A stretch of DNA of 64,000 nt from contig NZ_BMYK01000006.1 of the NCBI RefSeq assembly GCF_014652235.1, positions 124,001-188,000 on the forward strand, in the 5' to 3' direction. A model generated the notes under the pieces. That model was given only the letters and a program-made list of their open reading frames with translations. It did not search any database and was not told where the DNA came from. Source of the stretch: Pseudorhodoferax aquiterrae (GTDB lineage: Bacteria > Pseudomonadota > Gammaproteobacteria > Burkholderiales > Burkholderiaceae_C). This document shows positions 61,422-64,000 of the stretch, one piece after another. Each line of letters starts with the position of its first letter. Position 1 is the stretch's first letter. Made by a program: the position numbers and the translations under genes.

Positions 61422-62276
61422 ATGCACAGCATTCCCCTGCCGGGCACCGGCCCGGCCCTTCCCGCCCTGGGCCTGGGCACCTGGCGCATCGGCGAATCCA
61501 AGGTACGCCGCCCCTTGGAGGTCAAGGCCGTGCGCAGCGCGCTCGAGATGGGCTGGCGCCTCGTCGACACGGCCGAGATGTACGGCGAGGGCGGCTCCGA
61601 GGAAGTGATCGGCCTGGCCCTGGCCGAGGCCCAGCGCGGCGGTCTGCGGCGCGAAGAACTGTTCCTCGTCAGCAAGGTCTATCCGCACAACGCGAGCCGC
61701 CAGGGCACGGTGGCGGCCTGCGAGCGCAGCCTGCGCCGCCTGGGCGTGGACCGGCTCGACCTGTACCTGCTGCACTGGCGCGGCAGCGTGCCGCTGGCCG
61801 AGACCGTGCAGGCCCTGCAGGCGCTGGTCGCGGCCGGCCGCATCGCGCGCTGGGGCGTCAGCAACTTCGACGTGGACGACATGCAGGCGTTGTGGTCCGT
61901 CCCCGGCGGCGACACCTGCGCGGCCAACCAGGTCTACTACTCGATCACCGAGCGTGGCCCGGCCCACAGCCTGCTGCCCTGGCTGCGCGCGCACGGCGTG
62001 GCGCTGATGGCCTACAGCCCGCTGGACCAGGGCGCGCTGGCCGAGGATGCGGCATTGCAGGCCCTGGCCGAACGGCAGGGCTGCAGCACGGCGCAACTCG
62101 CACTGGCCTGGTTGCTCGCGCAGCCCGGCGTCAATGCACTCCCCAAGGCCGTGGGCGAGGCCCATCTGCGCGAGAACCTGGCCGCGGCTGAGATCGTTCT
62201 GACGGACGAGGTGAAGGCGGGCTTGGCGCAGCGCTACCCCGCACCCGCGCGCAAGCCCCCGCTGGCGATGATCTGA
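61422..62276 (+). CDS. Aldo/keto reductase
   Basis: A 284-residue NADPH-dependent aldo/keto reductase. The catalytic tetrad is visible: Asp in LVDTAEMYGEGGSE, Tyr in the same segment, Lys in LVSKVYPHNA and His in LYLLHWRG. The later AANQVYYSITERG and LALAWLLAQPGVNALPKA motifs position the cofactor. The ATG at 61422 has an AAGGAG ribosome site. It follows the racemase-like gene by 39 bases and probably ends the importer operon; substrate unknown. Confidence 0.92.
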   Translation: MHSIPLPGTGPALPALGLGTWRIGESKVRRPLEVKAVRSALEMGWRLVDTAEMYGEGGSEEVIGLALAEAQRGGLRREELFLVSKVYPHNASRQGTVAACERSLRRLGVDRLDLYLLHWRGSVPLAETVQALQALVAAGRIARWGVSNFDVDDMQALWSVPGGDTCAANQVYYSITERGPAHSLLPWLRAHGVALMAYSPLDQGALAEDAALQALAERQGCSTAQLALAWLLAQPGVNALPKAVGEAHLRENLAAAEIVLTDEVKAGLAQRYPAPARKPPLAMI

Positions 62277-62279
62277 CGC

Positions 62280-63248
62280 TCAGAACGGCGCGTCTTCCGT
62301 GTCCGGCTGCGCGGCCGGTGCCGCCGCTGCGGGCAGCGGCGTGTCCACCGCGGCCTTGAGCTCGATCTCGCCGCCCAGCGCCTCGAGCAGGCCCGGCAGC
62401 AGGCGGCCGATCTCGCCTGTGGAGATGGCAGCGTCGGCGTCGAAGCTGTCTTCCTTTTCCTGCGAGGTCTTCTCGAACACGCCGTCCTGGAACTGCAGCT
62501 TGCGCAGCTGCATGCTCTCGGTCAGCACGAAGGACACGCGCTCGTCCCAGGTCATGGCCAGCTTGGTCGGCAGCTTGCCCTCGGCGATGTGCTGGCGGAT
62601 CTCCTCGATGTCCAGCGGGTGGTGGGCGTAGCGGATCGCAGCCTTGGACGCGTCGGTCGCCTTGAGCTCGCATTCGCGGTCGATCGTGAAACCGGCCGGC
62701 GGCTCCTGCGTGCTGAGCCATTCGGACATCGCGGCCGTGGCCGAGGTGGCCGTGTGCACCTCCTGCACCACGAAGCCGTCCAGCACCTTCACGAGCAGGC
62801 TGATGATCTCGTCCACACGGTTCTGGCTGCCCGCGTCGACCACGAAGCGGCGCGCCTGCGGGTCGATCCAGACCCAGGTGGCGCCGCGCTTGGAGAAGGC
62901 CACGGGCAGCAGCGCCTGCTTGGCTTCCTCGCGCAGGTCGCGGATCTCCTTCTTGCCGGGCTTGCGGCCGGTCGTGGCCTCGATCTGCTGGGCGCGTTCC
63001 TCGGCCTTGCGCTTGACCACCGAGGCCGGCACGGCCTTGCTCTCGACCATCAGGCGCAGCAGGTACTGGCCGCCCACGGACTCGACCAGCGGGCCGTGTT
63101 CCTCGCCGCGCGGCGGCACCCAGCCGGCCGAACGTTCCTGCGTCGGGCCGCATTCTTCGAAGCGCTGCGTGCCGAGCGCCTCCTCGATCTGCTCCCAGGT
63201 GGCGGTCCAGTCGCCACCGAGCTTGTAAACCATCACGTTCTTGAACAC
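62280..63248 (-). CDS. rdgC: Recombination-associated protein RdgC
   Basis: A 322-residue nucleoid-associated protein that forms rings on DNA and limits RecA-dependent recombination. It starts with the RdgC signature FKNVMVYKLGGDW and has VGGQYLLRLMVESKAVPAS, RATWVWID-type strands and DIEEIRQHIAEGKLPTKLAM, followed by a C-terminal low-complexity tail. The GTG at 63248 is the start that makes FKN begin the protein; no ATG lies upstream without losing homology. It is convergent with the aldo/keto reductase gene. Confidence 0.93.
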   Translation of the reverse strand: MFKNVMVYKLGGDWTATWEQIEEALGTQRFEECGPTQERSAGWVPPRGEEHGPLVESVGGQYLLRLMVESKAVPASVVKRKAEERAQQIEATTGRKPGKKEIRDLREEAKQALLPVAFSKRGATWVWIDPQARRFVVDAGSQNRVDEIISLLVKVLDGFVVQEVHTATSATAAMSEWLSTQEPPAGFTIDRECELKATDASKAAIRYAHHPLDIEEIRQHIAEGKLPTKLAMTWDERVSFVLTESMQLRKLQFQDGVFEKTSQEKEDSFDADAAISTGEIGRLLPGLLEALGGEIELKAAVDTPLPAAAAPAAQPDTEDAPF

Positions 63249-63438
63249 TGTTCGCTCTCGTTGCACGGAAAGCCGCGTATTGTCGTTGCAGGCCGGCACC
63301 GCATCGCGCAGCAAACTTCCTTGCGAGAACTTTACAAACAAGTGGACAAGCGGCACGGGGCCGATACATGCGCGTCCGACACTGGACCCACAGCAGAGCA
63401 ACACGCCGCTGTGGTTCTCCGACAGAAAGGAAGTCTCG

Positions 63439-63960
63439 ATGACCCGCTCTTCTCTCTTCTCCTTGCGCCGCATCGTGCTGGCCAGCAGCCTGGCCGCCCT
63501 GGGCGCCACCGCCATGGCGCAGACCCCGCCGGCCTCCCCGCCGCCCGCCGAGGCGCCCGCTCGCCATGCCGGCGAGCACGTGCGCCCCGACCCGGCCAAG
63601 CGCATGGAGCGCCGTGAAGCCCGGCTCAAGCAGGAGCTCAAGATCACGGCCGAACAGGAACCCGCCTGGAACCAGTTCACGGCCAGCATGCTGCCGCCCG
63701 GCCCGCCCAAGGAACGCATGGACCGCGAGGGCTGGCGCAAGCTGACCACGCCGCAGCGCATCGAGCGCATGCGCACCATGCACGCCGAGCGCTCGGCCGA
63801 GATGGAGCGCCGGGCCGAGGCCACGCTGCGCCTGTATGGCGCGTTGACGCCCGAGCAGCAGAAGGTGTTCGACGAGCGCATGGCCATGGGCCCGCGCCAC
63901 GGCCCGCACCACGGTCCGCACCAGCACGGCATGCCGCCCAAGCCCGAACCGCGCGGCTGA
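63439..63960 (+). CDS. Spy/CpxP-like periplasmic protein (LTXXQ motif)
   Basis: A 173-residue probable periplasmic chaperone-like protein. Signal peptide (LRRIVLASSLAALGATAMA) precedes a proline-rich linker and a helical domain. It has the LTXXQ-type motif twice: ELKITAEQEPAWNQF and YGALTPEQQKVFDE. The C terminus is rich in histidine (RHGPHHGPHQHGMPPK), which suggests metal binding. Such proteins guard envelope proteins under stress. The start follows an AAGGAAG site. The remaining 40 bases of the window show nothing further. Confidence 0.85.
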   Translation: MTRSSLFSLRRIVLASSLAALGATAMAQTPPASPPPAEAPARHAGEHVRPDPAKRMERREARLKQELKITAEQEPAWNQFTASMLPPGPPKERMDREGWRKLTTPQRIERMRTMHAERSAEMERRAEATLRLYGALTPEQQKVFDERMAMGPRHGPHHGPHQHGMPPKPEPRG

Positions 63961-64000
63961 GGAACCCGGGGGCGCCGGCCGGCTCTATCGGGTCTCGCAG

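Noticed and set aside
63320-63360. GAGAACTTTACAAAC before the Spy-like gene looks like the -35 box of an envelope-stress sigma factor.
   Set aside because: The matching -10 element is not found at the right distance.

Overview
The window is a high-GC, densely coding bacterial chromosome segment with about 68 protein genes, two disrupted genes and no rRNA, tRNA or CRISPR array that I could see. No gene-free stretch exceeds about 300 bases. Many features point to a betaproteobacterium of the order Burkholderiales, most likely family Comamonadaceae. These are the abundance of Bug-type (tripartite tricarboxylate transporter) binding proteins, the many LysR regulators, several acyl-CoA catabolic operons, and the order mnmG-rsmG-lysE-parA-hydrolase-parB. 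The genus cannot be fixed from this sequence alone.

Layout. 1-5.3 kb: end of a flavin reductase, an EamA transporter, a DUF1185 protein, then a reverse block with a GNAT acetyltransferase, acetoacetyl-CoA synthetase and a DUF72 protein. 5.3-10.5 kb: AsmA-like protein, thioesterase, TetR regulator next to a wrecked short-chain dehydrogenase gene, GST, a second EamA transporter and a cobalamin adenosyltransferase. 10.6-12.3 kb: EF-hand protein and a GltS-type glutamate symporter. 12.3-19.7 kb: a reverse catabolic operon (two Bug proteins, acyl-CoA dehydrogenase, nitronate-monooxygenase-like protein, acyl-CoA ligase, a third Bug gene, RidA) with a divergent LysR gene. The third Bug gene is split by a 269-bp palindromic element with 31-bp perfect terminal inverted repeats.

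20.7-24.9 kb: a minimal nucleotidyltransferase with a small partner, a bile-acid-symporter-family transporter, a LysR regulator and an orphan binding protein. 24.9-31.5 kb: a beta-oxidation-like operon (DUF35 protein, cysteine-less thiolase, acyl-CoA dehydrogenase, MmgE/PrpD protein, SDR) divergent from a D-lactate-dehydrogenase-type flavoprotein. A 31-bp motif in this divergent gap also occurs in the 19.8-kb divergent gap.

31.6-40.4 kb: two lipoproteins, then the chromosome-partition region (methyltransferase, parB, hydrolase, parA, lysE, rsmG, mnmG) with two parS sites inside rsmG and mnmG, and a Phd/PIN toxin-antitoxin pair fused to the front of the mnmG transcription unit. This arrangement suggests proximity to the replication origin, although dnaA is not in the window.

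40.4-44.5 kb: LysR/SDR divergent pair and a PAS-GGDEF-EAL-receiver protein. 44.6-51.7 kb: a full branched-chain-type ABC importer with an aldehyde dehydrogenase, divergent from an AraC regulator with tandem operator-like repeats. 51.7-55.6 kb: transglutaminase-like protein, small membrane protein, beta-class GST, old yellow enzyme and bactofilin. 55.7-62.3 kb: a polyamine-type ABC importer with its own GntR regulator, a racemase-like protein and an aldo/keto reductase, headed by a regularly spaced array of four operator-like sites. 62.3-64 kb: RdgC and a Spy-like periplasmic protein.

I found no wholly new multigene system. The best candidates for new biology are the structured insertion element, the cysteine-less thiolase with its DUF35 partner, the shared 31-bp motif and the four-site array.
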